From the NCBI GenBank assembly GCA_014529385.2, contig CM043964.1:107159587-107221586 (forward strand): DNA of 62,000 bases. Direction: 5' to 3'. Of the stretch, positions 1 through 12,600 are shown piece by piece (position 1 is the stretch's first letter; every line of letters starts with the position of its first letter). The notes below the pieces were generated by a model that did not search any database, was not told the origin of the DNA, and worked only from the letters and a program-made list of their open reading frames with translations. The position numbers and the translations under genes were made by a program. The DNA comes from Adiantum capillus-veneris. Its lineage: Eukaryota; Streptophyta; Polypodiopsida; Polypodiales; Pteridaceae.

Positions 1-108
<108 letters not shown>

Positions 109-148
109 GCGCACACACACACACAGATAGAAGGAGAAGGAGACAGAG

Positions 149-334
149 TAGGACCGCAGGGCATTTTTTCCCTCTTTAGGAGGTTTTTTCCCCCGTGCAT
201 TGTATATACGCCCATCACTCTAGGGCTATCTATCTTTCCATTGCACACTAAGTAACACACTTTCTATTGTGTGCCTTGAGCTTCCTTTGTCTTCTCCAAG
301 TTGTGGACGTTTCTCTGCAACCCTAATTCCAACA
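149..334 (+). repeat. Copia-A 5' LTR, truncated at its start
   Basis: Matches the 227-bp Copia-B LTR from its ~39th base (TAGGACCGC) to the terminal CCAACA. The first bases (TGTTACCATATACATG in the sister LTRs) are missing and replaced by microsatellite. It contains the TATATA stretch near 202-208 that lies at the likely promoter position in all LTRs of this family. Confidence 0.93.
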
Positions 335-336
335 AT

Positions 337-348
337 TGGTATCAGGGC
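337..348 (+). other. Copia-A primer binding site (mutated)
   Basis: TGGTATCAGGGC begins 2 nt after the LTR end. The intact sister copy has TGGTATCAGAGC, the usual plant copia site complementary to initiator tRNA-Met. One A-to-G change distinguishes this copy. Confidence 0.85.
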
Positions 349-696
349 AAGTTGCGTCCTCCCGGGCTTAGTCGCCAGCTGCTCTAGCACACGCCTGCTC
401 ACTTTCTCCGATTTCAGTGAGCTTTGGCGAGCATTCGCAGGTCGATAAATATTTTAGGTGAGCTCGTAGAGCAAGGTCTGCTCAGATTTTTGATTTGGGC
501 TCATTTCGGCCTCCGTTTCCACTACAGGTAGTACTGCACAGGCTATTTCGTCATTTTGTGTAGAATTTTTGTCAGTGCCATTTTCTGCATAACAGGTGCC
601 TTACAGTCTTCTACAGTTTGTGCTATATATCACGTGTTGTTCTCGCTCCGTTTCTCCTATTTCTGGGCAGTTTTCACATCAGGTGCAGCATTTACC

Positions 697-3600
697 ATGG
701 CTGACAACAACAGCACAGATGTGTTCAAGATGTTTGTTGCTAAGGACAGGTTGGATGGGGACAATTACCCTATGTGGGCTTATATGATGCAACACGTTCT
801 TGTGTCAAAGGGCGTTTGGAATATTGTGCAGGGCATTGATGTACGTCCTAGTTTTGAGGATGTATGCGAAGTTGAGGATGTTGCAGGTCTTGCTGCAAGG
901 ATTGCTACTGTTAGAGTTGTTTTGCCTACGGCAGAACAAGCTCGTTGGGATGTTAAGGATGCACAGGCTCATGCATTGATTGCGTTGTCTGTGAAGCGCA
1001 CCATTGTTCCTCACATCCGTTCAGCAAAATCTGCAAAACAGGCTTGGGATATTTTGGTTGGTCTTTATGCAAGTCGCAATGAGGCTAAAATTGCTTTGCT
1101 ACGTAAAGAGATGGAGTCAAAGATTATGCATGAGGAAGATGATATGGACACTTCCCTTGCTAGTGTCAAGGATATCAATGAGCAACTTATTTCTGCAGGA
1201 GAAGTCATTTCAAACTGTTCCCTTGTGCAGACTGTTCTTGATGCCTTACCAGATTCTTACCAGACTTTTGCTAGTACTTGGAGACTTATGACCCAAGGAA
1301 ATCCAGAAGTTGTCAAGTTTGATGCATTATGCACATTGCTGTTGCAAGAGTCACTTTCCAAAAAAAACAGGACTAGACAGCGTGCAGTTCAACAGTCTTT
1401 TATTGCTTCTCAAAGAAAGGGTGGTAATAGCAATGCAGCCACTTCTTATGGTTCTGCTGCGAGTGGCAAAACTTCTGTTCCTAATGCTTCTGCTGGCAGC
1501 ACTTCGTCGGGAAATTTTGGTGACAAGGGAAAAAAGAAGATGCGTTGCCATTATTTTAAAGCTAATGATCACTTGATCAAGTCGTATCCTAAGTTGAAGG
1601 CCAAAGAGGCTAAGAAGAAAGAGGGTGGTTCCACTGCAAATGCTCGTTCCACTACACATGCAACCATTGTTGAGTCTTCTGTGAAAGGAGACTGTGTTGT
1701 TGATGTTGATGTAGAATGGGCTTTTAGCGCAGAGTGTACTTACAATCCTGGTGTCCATGATGCATGCTTGTCAGTTGCTGCAGATTCACATGTGTGGTAT
1801 TTCGACAGTGGTGCTACAAAGCAAATTATCTCACATCGTGAATTGTTTACGTCTCTCAAGTCTGTCCCTCATGGGAATTCTGTCACTTGTGCCAACAATG
1901 CCTCTTATCCAGTTCAAGGAGTTGGAAATATTGTGCTTACTGCTGCAAATGGTAGTTCCTTCACACTTGTTGATGCACTTTATGTACCTGGGATTAAGAA
2001 GAATCTCTTGTCTGTATCTGCACTTGCTGGACTTGGAATTGTAGTCAAATTTGTGGATGACAGATGTACAATTCATGATCTCAGTTTTGGTGATGAAATT
2101 GTTGCATCTGGCCTTTTGTGTTGTGGGCTGTATAAACTCACTTTGTATGACAAGTGTGGGAAAAATTTTGCAAATGTTGTTGCAGATTCAAGGGCTATTT
2201 CAGATGCAAAACTTTGGCATGCACGTTTTGGTCATCTGAATTTTGCCAATTTGCTGCGTTTGCAAAAATCTGATATGGTTTCTTTTTTGCCGCCTCTTGA
2301 AGCACATGTCAAACATGTTTTTGAAGACTGTATTTTGGGTAAGATGCAACGTTCTAAGTTTCCAAAGGATGGTTCAGTTAGGGCCACATGCAGATTGCAG
2401 CTTGTGCATAGTGATGTTTGTGGGCCCATGCAAACTCCGTCCTTGGGTAATTACCTGTACTTCATGACTTTCATTGATGATTACTCCAGGCATGCATGGG
2501 TATTTCCGCTTAAAGCGAAGTCCAAAGTTTTTATGTGCTTCAAACAATTTCTGGCTATGGCTGAAAATGTTTCAAAATGTTCTATGGGCACCCTCCGTTC
2601 CGATCAAGGGGGGGAGTATATGTCTCATGAATTTAATGCATTTTTGGCTAGTCGTGGGATAAAACACCAATGTACAGTGCCTCATACACCTATGCAAAAT
2701 GGTGTTGCTGAGAGGAAAAACATGTCACTGACGGAAATGGCACGATGTATGGTCAAAAGTCAATCTTTTCCGCATTCTTTTTGGCTTGAGGCCATCATGT
2801 GTGCCACTTATGTACTTAACAGGTGTCCTATGAAAGCTTTGCAGTCTACTACTCCATATGAAGCATGGCATGATAGAAAGCCTTCTATTGAGCACATGCG
2901 TGTTTTTGGTTGTTTGGCATATGCTTTGGTGCCACAAACACAGTGCAGAAAATTGGATGATAAGGCTGTCAAATGTATTTTTGTTGGTTATAGTGCTGAA
3001 AGCAAAGGTTACAGGTTATATTATCTGCAAACAAAGTGTATACTGGTTTCACGGGATGTAGTGTTTGTGGAAGATTCTATTCAGTCCTTGCTATCATGTA
3101 CTAGAGACAGTAATGTAAGCTCACAGGACATTTATGACACTTTGTTGCCTCTTTTCAGTGGTGGAAATACGAATGTAAGTTCCAATGAGGCAAATGTATA
3201 GCCTATGGGGGTTTCTGAAAATGTTACAGATCAGCCTATTACTGATGCAGATGTACATGATGTACTTGATGAGGAAAGGGCTGAAAAAGAGCAGACTAGA
3301 GGTATGCCAAAATGGTTGGTGCACACCTTGCGTGACAGTAAATTGGATGCACCTTTGTCTAGTCGTACTCGTTCAGGCTCTCACCATGCATCTTATGCAC
3401 CAGATTGTTATGCTTTGGTTGTGTCTAGCTTACATGATGTTGAGGAGCCTCTGTCTTTTGATGAAGCACAGAATTCAAAAAATTGGATGGCTGCCATGCA
3501 ATCAGAATATGATGCACTTATAGAAAATGACACATGGAGTTTATGTGATTTGCCTCTTGGCAAAAAGGCCATTGGTACAAAGTGGGTTTACAAGTTGAAA

Positions 3601-4976
3601 TGCAAGCCGGATGGTGAGATCGATTGCCATAAGGCTCGACTTGTTGCAAAGGGTTATGCACAGCAAAAAGGCATAGATTATGAAGAGACTTTTGCTCCCA
3701 CTTGTTGTATGACTATTGTGCATTTTCTATGTGCATTGGCAGCTCATTTTGGTTGGGATGTACATCAATCAGACATTGTTACTGCTTTCTTGAATGGTGA
3801 CATATTTGAGGAAGTTTATGTAACGCAGCCTCGCGGTTTTGTCATAAAAGGACAAGAGGACAAAGTGTGCAGATGTAAGAAGGCTTTGTATGGGTTGAAG
3901 CAATCTCCTCGTGCTTGGTATGAGAAAGCTGACACTCATTTGGTTAAACGAGGCTTTCGTGACAGTCCAACAGAAAGCACATTGTATGTAAAGCATGAGG
4001 GTGATGTACTTCTCATTGTGGTTCTTTATGTTGATGATTTGCTGATCATTGGACCAAATGAGAGACATATTGCTGAATTTAAGGCTGATTTGAATGCTAC
4101 TTTCAAGATGAAAGATTTGAGGCTGTTGCATCATTACTGGGGTATACAGTTTAAGTAGTGTGATGGTGGTATTTCCTTGTGGCAAAAAAGTTACATTGAG
4201 ACATTGCTATGTAAGTTTGGACTTGATGATTGCAAACCTATTGCCACTCCCATGGAAACAGGTTTGAAGTTGAGTCTACATGATGCTTGCGATCCTGCTA
4301 ATGTCACTCTTTATCAAACTGTTGTTGGCTGCCTCAATTATGTATGCAACAAGAGGCCAGATATTCAGTTTGCAGTCTCACAGGTCAGCAGATTTATGCA
4401 TAGTCCAGGGTCTAAGCATTGGCAGGCTGTCAAGAGGATTTTTCGCTACCTTAGTGGCACTTTACATCTTGGCTTGTTTTCTCCCAAGGGGGGATCATTG
4501 CCACCAGACTTACATGCTTTTTCGGACTCAGATTGGGCTGGTTGTTTTGACATGCGACAAGTGGTTTTTGTTTCATGCTTGGCAGTTCATGTATATCATG
4601 GTTGAGCAAGAAGCAACCTACTGTGGCCACTTCAAGTTGTGAGGCTGAGTACAGAGTATTCTTCACAGCTACGGTTGAGTGTGTATGGCTCAGACGCCTT
4701 ATGGCTGATTTGGGTGTTGGACAGGACACTGCCAACACTATCTACACTAACAGTCAGAGCACATTGGCAGTTGCGAGAAACCCAGTTTTTCATGCTCGCA
4801 CAAAGCACATTGAGGTGCATTACCACTATTTCAGGGAGAGGCTCTCAGCAGGAGAGATCAGCTTGGCTTATGTGCGAACACAGGACAATCTTGCAGATCT
4901 TTTCACAAAGGCATTGTCTCGTGAGAAGCTTGAAGCTTTCCGCAAAGCTTTGGGCTTACTCCCCTTTGTGGACTGA
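697..4976 (+). pseudogene. Copia-A gag-pol polyprotein, broken
   Basis: Starts at the ATG in ACCATGGCT, as in the intact copy. Domains in order: gag, CCHC knuckle, aspartic protease (DSGA), pre-integrase zinc finger, integrase with DDE residues, reverse transcriptase (YVDD), RNase H. Breaks against Copia-B: TAG at 3199-3201 and TAG at 4156-4158, both CAG in the sister copy; a 7-bp deletion near 4553-4560 that shifts frame in RNase H; and two of three knuckle cysteines changed (to F and Y). One cysteine of the integrase zinc finger is also changed. Many Arg codons have become Cys or His, the pattern left by deamination of methylated CpG. A non-autonomous relic. Confidence 0.95.
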
Positions 4977-5040
4977 TCATGTCCTTAGGGCATGGCACTT
5001 CCCTTTACTCATGTGCCAACTCACGTTCACCGCATCACTC

Positions 5041-5051
5041 CAGGGGGGATT
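5041..5051 (+). other. Copia-A polypurine tract
   Basis: Purine-rich CAGGGGGGATT lies directly before the TG of the 3' LTR, the site where plus-strand DNA synthesis is primed. The same sequence stands in Copia-B. Confidence 0.85.
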
Positions 5052-5276
5052 TGTTACCATATACATGTGGTAGTGATGTGTGAACACACTAGGACCGCCG
5101 GGGCAATTTTTCCCTCTTTAGGAGGTTTTTTCCCCCGTGCATTGTATATACGCCCATCACTCTAGGGCTATCTATCTTTCCATTGCACACTAAGTAACAC
5201 ACTCTCTATTGTGTGCCTTGAGCTTCCTTTGTCTTCTCCAAGCTCTGTCCGTTTCTCTGCAACCCTAATTCCAACA
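5052..5276 (+). repeat. Copia-A 3' LTR
   Basis: 225 bp, TGTTACC...CCAACA, complete. It is 2 bp shorter than the Copia-B LTR because of one TG unit missing in the GTGATGTGTG stretch, and it carries several substitutions against it. Confidence 0.95.
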
Positions 5277-6289
5277 CCTTGTATAAGAGTTTGGCCCATT
5301 CACACATGGGCGCCCACAGTGGCCGATCATTGCAAAACTGTTGTAAAAATAAGATTAAGTGGTGCGCCTCTCATCGGTGATCACCTACACATCTATTGGA
5401 CCGACAAGCCCGGTCCATGACTCTACCAAATAAATAGTACGGCGTCTGTCATAGGTGATAGGGTGTTTGTGAGGGTTAACATGTCCCCCTTCCTAATGTA
5501 GATTCCGTCCTCGGAAGCTATTGAGATGAAGCGCATTCGTCAAGGTGGAAGAGCATTTGAGATGAATGTCCTTAGCCTTCTTTAGTAACTACAAAATCAA
5601 ACAAAATTGGCACAGTAATTGCATTCTCATATACAATTAAATAGCATCTGCAGTTATAGGCAAACAAATTGATTGGTAACAGAATATTAAACAATTTGTC
5701 ACCAATAAATATTAAATTGTATAATCAAACGCATAAACAATTGTAAAGTTCAAAAACTAATTTAACGATTGAAAGATACTAGAGGTCAACTATTAATACC
5801 ATGGGCAAGCTTCTCAATTTTCTTTGGTCAATTAAGTTGTTTAGTCGCGAGAGCCAAGTATTTCATGTCCAAGGTTTGAGTAGAGGCTATACCTAGAAGA
5901 CCTTGTAGTTAAGCTACAATAAACGAATTGCTCATGAAATCATCGCCTGACTTATTTTCTTTTCTTTGACCCCCCAAAGTCTTTTCACATTGATTCAATT
6001 TTGATGTGTGTGCTTATTTTTTGTGCCTTGGGTTTTTTGCTTTTCAAGGAAAAGCGCCCACTGGGAACCCCTAGGGCTCTAGTACCATAGGCGATACATG
6101 TGAGTGAAGTACCAAATTTTCTCTCCCAGCTTAAAATTTTAAATTGTGCCACTTCTGTTTTTTTTGTTTGCTCGTTTTGAACATTTTACTTTTGTAACTT
6201 TGGGGGGTCATATAACATTAGTTCCAGCAGGCATGACCAAACAGTCTTGATCTACAACCCCGTTGTCATAACTGACAGAAGTGTGCCAG
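5277..6289. other. No gene seen; probable retroelement debris
   Basis: No ORF of note. AT-rich sequence with a pair of oppositely oriented CTTTGGGGGGTCA-type stretches near 5969-5982 and 6198-6211. The stretch lies downstream (in minus-strand sense) of the gypsy integrase remnant at 6608-7245 and may be its 3' untranslated or LTR part, but no matching second LTR is visible. Confidence 0.5.
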
Positions 6290-6530
6290 ATACCAAAAAT
6301 TGCAGTTTCTTTCTTGTTGACACCCTTGACTTGGATATTACTCTTAGATAGCGATGGCTTTCCCAACAGACATCACTCCATATGACAACAGATTATATTT
6401 AGCACCCGTGTCTAATAGGGTGTTATATAGCAATTTTCAATAGTCGCTATTTAGCTCAATAGGGTATCGTAGAGGTGTGTCAAAGTCCAACCAATCATCC
6501 TCTGTTTCAACATGGAATGCATGTGTAACT
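6290..6530 (-). pseudogene. Retropepsin-like fragment (DTGA motif) downstream of integrase
   Basis: On the minus strand the peptide NTLLDTGAKYNLLSYG can be read near 6370-6420. DTGA with flanking hydrophobic residues is the catalytic signature of retroviral-type aspartic proteases. It lies in the same reading frame as the integrase remnant just upstream (6608-7245), separated by three or so stop codons and a lysine/arginine/glutamine-rich linker. In the usual gypsy order the protease precedes RT and integrase, so this position is odd. It could be a C-terminal extension of this lineage's pol, or a rearranged fragment. Confidence 0.5.
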
Positions 6531-6607
6531 CCAAGGTTGGCCTCTCGTTGGCGTCTTATGCGTTGTTGCCGCTTCTTAGCCTCAGCTTGAGCTTAGATCT
6601 TCTTCGA

Positions 6608-7245
6608 TTATTTTTGTGCCTTGGCTGCCTTTTTTTGGTGGATGGCACGTAGCTCCTCTTGGCTTAAAGGATCATAATATCTTTTAAATTTTCTACTATT
6701 GAGGAATCCAATGGTTTCAACTCCATCAAGAGTCTCCACACGAATGGTTCCTTGTGGGGTGACTTCACATACTCTATATGGTCCTTTTCCCGCATATTTC
6801 AACTTTTTCTTTTTGTTACGCACTCCATATATAACGACTTTATCACCAACACATATATCTTTGTTCTTTAGATGACTGTCAAACCATTTCTTCCTTCTAT
6901 CTTTCTCCACAAGTACATTTTGCACAGCCAATTGTCTTTCTTTACCTAACCTCTCAAGGATATATAAACACTCAACTAAAGGGTTACCATCCCAACCTTC
7001 TTGTGAAGCTACGCGTAGACTGGGAATTACAAACTCCCATGGCATAATTGCTTCTTGGTCATATACCATTTTGAATGGTGTACAATTAATAGCCACTTTG
7101 TAAGAAGTATGATAAGCCCATAGAGCTGAAGTCAACTTCAAATCCCAATCTGTGCCATGAGCTTCCACTGTTTTGGTCAAGATAAAAATTAAGGTCTTAT
7201 TGGTACTCTCAGCTTGGCCATTTTCTTGTGGGGTAGAAGCATGTT
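6608..7245 (-). pseudogene. Ty3/gypsy integrase C-terminal remnant
   Basis: Reads PQENGQAESTNK (the integrase region around the catalytic Glu) near 7200-7240, then LWAYHTSYK and the proline-containing PF-x-MVYDQEA motif typical of plant gypsy integrases. A basic SH3-like tail with KKKLKYAGKGPYRV follows, ending near 6608. The first part of the integrase core, RT and gag are absent, so this is a truncated copy. It is a different family from Gypsy-1 and Gypsy-2: sequences around the shared motifs differ strongly. Confidence 0.88.
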
Positions 7246-7408
7246 AACTTGTCACTAATATGTTGCACGCGGACAGTGCTAGTTACCTGTGCTTGTTAGC
7301 ACATACTGAAAACGGATCGGCAAGTCCTTTGAATTTCAAATGTTCCATAAAAAAATAATTTTCCCTCCTCATTTGCTTCTATTTTTAGTTACTGAAGATG
7401 ACATAGGG

Positions 7409-7410
<2 letters not shown>

Positions 7411-7463
<53 letters not shown>
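7411..7463. repeat. (TC)n microsatellite
   Basis: About 26 uninterrupted TC units. Confidence 0.97.
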
Positions 7464-7468
<5 letters not shown>

Positions 7469-7731
7469 AGAAGTTCTAAACCAACACTACCGGGAGGATC
7501 TTCCTATTTTAACCCCCGTGGTCCTCTCAATCTATCCATCATTGGATTATATTAGGCGATATTGCAAACACTAGCTAATAACCTAAAAGGAATTTTTTCT
7601 CGGTATAGCTCTATATTGGTCTTTTTCCATCTATATCTCTCTCTGTGTGTATCCTAGCCGAGATAATGTACAATCTAGGTCAATAACTTTTTAGCAAAAA
7701 CAAGTCTTAAAAAATTACATCCGGTTTTTGA

Positions 7732-7859
<128 letters not shown>

Positions 7860-8073
7860 AGTACACATTGGAAATCCAAGGCCTAAAATAAATGGAACCT
7901 TGTGTAAAGGTGGCTCACCTACTGGAAATACTTAGCATAGATGAGACAAAAGGAATACGTTAACTGTACGTGAGGTGCATGCCTAATAAGGAGGAGCTCA
8001 TATCTGGCACCTTACACGCAGTCTCTCGAGCATATGGGGGTATTGAAGACACCAAAAGTGAAAACGGTGCGCG

Positions 8074-8077
8074 ATGC
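8074..8077. repeat. Target-site duplication ATGC (left, Gypsy-1)
   Basis: ATGC precedes the LTR start TGACGGG and recurs directly after the other LTR end at 17364-17367. A fifth base does not match (G left, LTR-terminal A right). Confidence 0.75.
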
Positions 8078-9640
8078 TGACGGGAGCAAAGCGAACCCCG
8101 AACCCCCGACGGCCTCTAAAACACCGGGGACCGAATGGCGCGCTTCGAGCCTATCATGGTAAAGCAAACAGGGGGCACCACCTAGCTTCAGCGGCTAGGA
8201 CACAAACAACACACCACCATAACAAAGTTTTCATCCAAGAGAGATGGATGCTTGGGAGTAATGATGAAGAGCAAAGGGAATGAGATCAAGTGAGAGAGAG
8301 AGAGAGAGTGAGGGAGGGGGTATAGCGGCTTAGTACTTAGGCACCACAAAAGGATGGGGAATCCGCACACCCTTCACACATACACAAGCTCACTCCAAAA
8401 CACAAGACTAGGTGGCGATTCCGCACACCTCACATGGGCAAAACATTGCAAGAAAACATACTCACAAAATCTCAAGCTTTATTTAGAGAATTAGGCAATG
8501 AAATGGGGAGCATAGGGTAGGGGAATGAGAAGGGAGAGAGTGGTAGAGCACATGGCGGATAGGTGGAAGTTGATGGCGAAGACTCGCACGAGGATTATGG
8601 CCATCATCCTTCATTTAGTTGCCCTTCATCTTCCATAGCCAAGGGTGTAGAGGTCATGCTCAAGACAAGCATGGTGATTGCGGTGATGGTGATGGTGATG
8701 GTGATGGTGATAGTGTGGGTGTGTGTGTGTGCACTAGGCACACACAGTGCATAGTGTGTTCTTTGGTGATGTTGTGTCCTTAGTGTGATGGTGACCCCTC
8801 TTTATATAGGGAGGAGGGGGGAGAAATTCTAGAATTTAGAAATGAAGAAATCATTATCTACATAGGCCATGTGACTGTGGGCCCCACTTGTCTGGCTGTG
8901 TGTATATGTGCCAAAACAGCAGTCTCATGAGAAAGAGACTAAGAGAGAGAGATGGGTTGATGAAAAAAAGTGAGAGGTGACATGGAGAATAAAGTAATTA
9001 CAAGAGGGGATAGAGGGGAGTGTGTTCAGAGGTGAATCTGTGTGCAGATGTGTGTGAACACAAGAAAAATCAGGTAACCACCGGGTGGGGATGGGTGTGT
9101 GGGCACCTTTTTCAGTGAAACTGAGTGTGTGTGAGTGTGGGGGAGGTTATTTAGCTACAATACAAGAGACATAGTGCCCTTTAGAGAGAGAGGGGGGTAT
9201 TTGGGTCATGGGATATGATAGAAGAGAGAAAGAGGGGGTGGGGTATACTATTTTGGAAGATAGGGTAAGTTGCATGTGAGTTAGGGTGCATTATTGGTGA
9301 GTTATAATGCATTATTGGTGAGAGGTGGGGTAGCTTGAGGGGAGAGAGAAAGGAGAAAGGACAAGGGGAAGAGAGAGGGGGTTGACCTTTTGAGTGGAGG
9401 AGAGGAAAAGGGACACACGGCGGGGCAACAGTGAAGAAAAAGGAAGCAAGGTGGGGATGGGCTACCCCGCAGGCATGAGGTGGCCTATTTTACCTTTCTT
9501 ATATATTTACATAATCATACTTTATTTTTTTCTTACTTTTTCCAATGCTTTTTATCACTCCCTCCCTAAGAGGGGGTTTTCATGGGGTGGGGACGAGAGA
9601 AGAGGGGTATGGGAGCTTGGCTTGTGAAAATCCCCCATCA
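8078..9640 (-). repeat. Gypsy-1 3' LTR (left)
   Basis: 1563 bp. Contains a TATATAAA box (8811-8818, minus strand) at the probable U3/R junction, a (GA)n run near 8290, and GATGGT repeats near 8682-8712. Small ORFs within it are repeat-derived and not coding. Confidence 0.95.
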
Positions 9641-9658
9641 TTAGCCCTCCCCTTTTGG
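9641..9658 (-). other. Gypsy-1 polypurine tract
   Basis: Read on the minus strand, CCAAAAGGGGAGGGCTAA directly precedes the LTR start TGATGGGG. Gypsy-2 has the same terminal GGGAGGGCTAA before its LTR. Confidence 0.9.
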
Positions 9659-9668
9659 CTAGAGGCAT

Positions 9669-12600
9669 TCATGTCTCTAGCTCATCTGTTTGATCATTAT
9701 CATCAGAGGTGGTGGCTGATGGTGTGCTCTCATCTGGAATGTCAATTGGTGGAGCCTGGTCAAATCGAAGAAAATAAGGTTTAAGTCGCCAACCATTTAC
9801 CCTAGTTTTATGAAGTTTTCCATCAACCTCCATAAGCTGGTAGCTTCCATTGGCATACTTTTTCCTGATGATGAAAGGGCCTTCCCATCGGAGTAGGAGT
9901 TTCTTATCCTTGCGCGTGTCGAAGCGATTGTCGTAGTGGAGCACCAACATTCCTTTCTTCAATTTTTTTTTCCGGAGATGCTCGTTAAAGCTAAGCCGTC
10001 TATGCTTTGCTTGTGCTGCATAATAATTTATTGCTTCTTCTCTATCTAGCTGCAATCTTTCCAAGTTGATGATGTGATCTCTCAAATGCATGTTGGGCTG
10101 TTGAAGCTGGCTTGCCATTACTCTGAGACTTTGTAGTTGCACTTCAATGGGCAAGATTGCTTCCTTACCAAATACTAGATGATACGGTGTGAATCCCAAG
10201 GATGTACGAAATGAAGTTCTGTAGGCCCATAAAGTTGGTAGTAGATACTTATCCCAGTCTCCAGGATGATTGTTTACCTGCTTGGTAATAATTTTAGAAA
10301 CCATTCCATTTACCTTTTCAACTAAGCCATTACATTGAGGGTAATATGGTGAAGAGTGCCTCCTTGTAATGCCCAGTTTCTGCATTAATTCTCCTACCAA
10401 GTCTGCTCTGAAACCTGGCCCTCTATCAGAGATGATCTCTAAAGGTGTGCCAAACCTATAGCATATGTGCTTGTAGATAAATTTAGCTACCTCTACCGCT
10501 GTGATTCTAGTGGTGGCTGTAGCCTCTGCCCATCTAGTCATGTAGTCGACCCCCATGATAATGTAGAATTTTCCTGAGTTGGCCCTAGGTAATGGCCCAA
10601 TGGCATCGATACCCCATTTTTCAAATGGGCCATATGAGAGAATAGGTGTCTGTGGTTCAGGCATAAGTGACCTAGTGCCGGCCTTTTGACACAACTTACA
10701 CGTTTTTCACCAATGGTGTACATCACAATTGAGGCTAGGCCATATGAAGCCTGCCTGCAAGATTTTCCTATTTGTTATGTCTAGGGCAAAGTGACCACCA
10801 CAAACCCCGTCGTGACAACTAGCAATTACTCCCGTGATTTCCTGAGAGAGAGGGACCTTCCTGAGTATTTGGTCCTTACCCTTATAGTACAAACCGTCAT
10901 TGATGAGTCGATACCTTGTGGCCTTCCGCGTCAGCCATTGCTTCTGTCCCTTTGTTAAATCTGATGGGCATTCCCCTGTTTCCAAAAAATGCATGATGTC
11001 AGGCAAGGCATCACTTCCTTGAAATAGAGGGAGCTTTAGTTTTATTGCTCCAACCACCACTTCCTGTAGTCTTTCACTTGCTAGGGCATCTGCTTCTTGG
11101 TTTTGAGCCCTTGGGATATGGTGTATTTGAACTTCTTCAAACTTACCCAACAAGGTTTTTACACCACTTAAGTGAGTCCTTAAACTAGGATTCTTGCATG
11201 TCCATGCTCCATTTACTTGCCTTACCAGAAGTAGAGCATCCCCAAATACATTAAGGCGTTGTACACCTTGCGAGATGCACCATTGTAGACCCTTGGTTAG
11301 TGCTGCATACTCATCTTCATTGTTAGAATGTGAATCTAACAATTGTCCCAACGAAAATACCTTTGTCCCTTTGTCATCAAAGACCACTATGCCTGCAGCT
11401 GCTTTGTCGGACGCTCGCTTGTAGGCTCCATCAAAGTAGAGAGAGTATGCTCCTTCTACCATCAGTGGTACTGGAGGTAATCGGACTTCTCCTTCCTTAG
11501 ATTGCTTCTCCTTCCTTTCAAAGACTTGGTAGGTCATGAGTCTCCCCAAACTTGCCCTTGTCGTGCTTTCTACCTGTACCGTGTAGTCAAACTCTTGCAG
11601 ACGAACTAGCCATTTAGTAATTCTAGCAGACACATGCATGTGTTGTACAACATAGGGAAATATTTCATCCGTGGTTAGAATCACAAATTTCTTAGGCAGC
11701 AAATATGACCTAAACTTTGTAGTTGCAAATCTAAGAGGTAGGACTAAGTGTTCCACATGGGTGAAACCTTTTTCTCCTGCTGTCATCATTCGACTAGAGA
11801 AGTAGATTGGCCTCATGAAAGATGTCGTCGTATCCTTTTGGAGTAGCACAGACCCCAATGAGTCATCACCAACACTTGAGGTGACATAGAATTTTTCATC
11901 CCACTTAGGTGGTGAGATAGTTGGCAGAGTGGCTAAGACCTCCTTTACCTTGTTGTAGTGATGTTCGCTTTCCTCGTCCCAAGTGAAAGTTGATCTTTGA
12001 GTGAGTTGTTGCAGTGGTAGAACAAGTTGTGATAGTAGATGTATGAATCTAATTAAGTACCTCACCTTCTGTAGAAAAGAGACCAGTTGACGTGCGGTCG
12101 TTGGTGAAGGTAGGGCTATGAGTGCGGACACCTTACTTGGGTCGGCGTTGATACCTTTTGCTGAAATTTCATGGCCTAGTAGAATGACTTTACTCTCCCC
12201 AATGTGGCATTTATCCACATTTAATTGCCCACCTAGGCTCTGCAACCTGGCCAAACCTTCAGTTACCTTTTCTAAATGTGAAATACGGGAGCTATATATA
12301 CAAAAATCATCAATGAACACTCTTATGGATGTTCCAAAGAACGGTTGAAAAACATGTGTGGCATATCTCTGGAATGTGGCAGGTGCATTTGTGAGACCAA
12401 ATGGCATAACCCTGTATGCAAAACAACCCCATGGCGTGATAAAAGTGGTTTTTAGCTTATCTTCCAAGGCTATGCGTATTTGAAAGTATCCAGAATAACC
12501 ATCACATATGGTATAGCATTCAAAACCCGCTACTTCATTCAGAATTTCATCCAAGAAAGGGAGAGGAAAGTGGTCTCTCTTTGTAGCTGCATTTAGTGGT

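Larger units (their letters stand above)
149..5276 (+). mobile_element. Copia-A: decayed Ty1/copia LTR retrotransposon
   Basis: Element of the same family as Copia-B (41627-46804), to which it aligns from its truncated 5' LTR to its 3' LTR end. Order seen: partial 5' LTR, primer site, leader, gag-protease-integrase-RT-RNase H reading region, polypurine tract, 3' LTR. Unlike Copia-B it has two in-frame TAG stops, a 7-bp deletion and lost zinc-binding cysteines, so it cannot encode a working polyprotein. The left target duplication is gone with the LTR end, so insertion-site proof is not available. Confidence 0.95.

Noticed and set aside
8078-9640. Small proteins encoded in the gypsy LTRs (for example near 8563 and 9394)
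   Set aside because: Both LTR copies carry them but they are low-complexity or repeat-derived, and the frames are not kept between LTR families.
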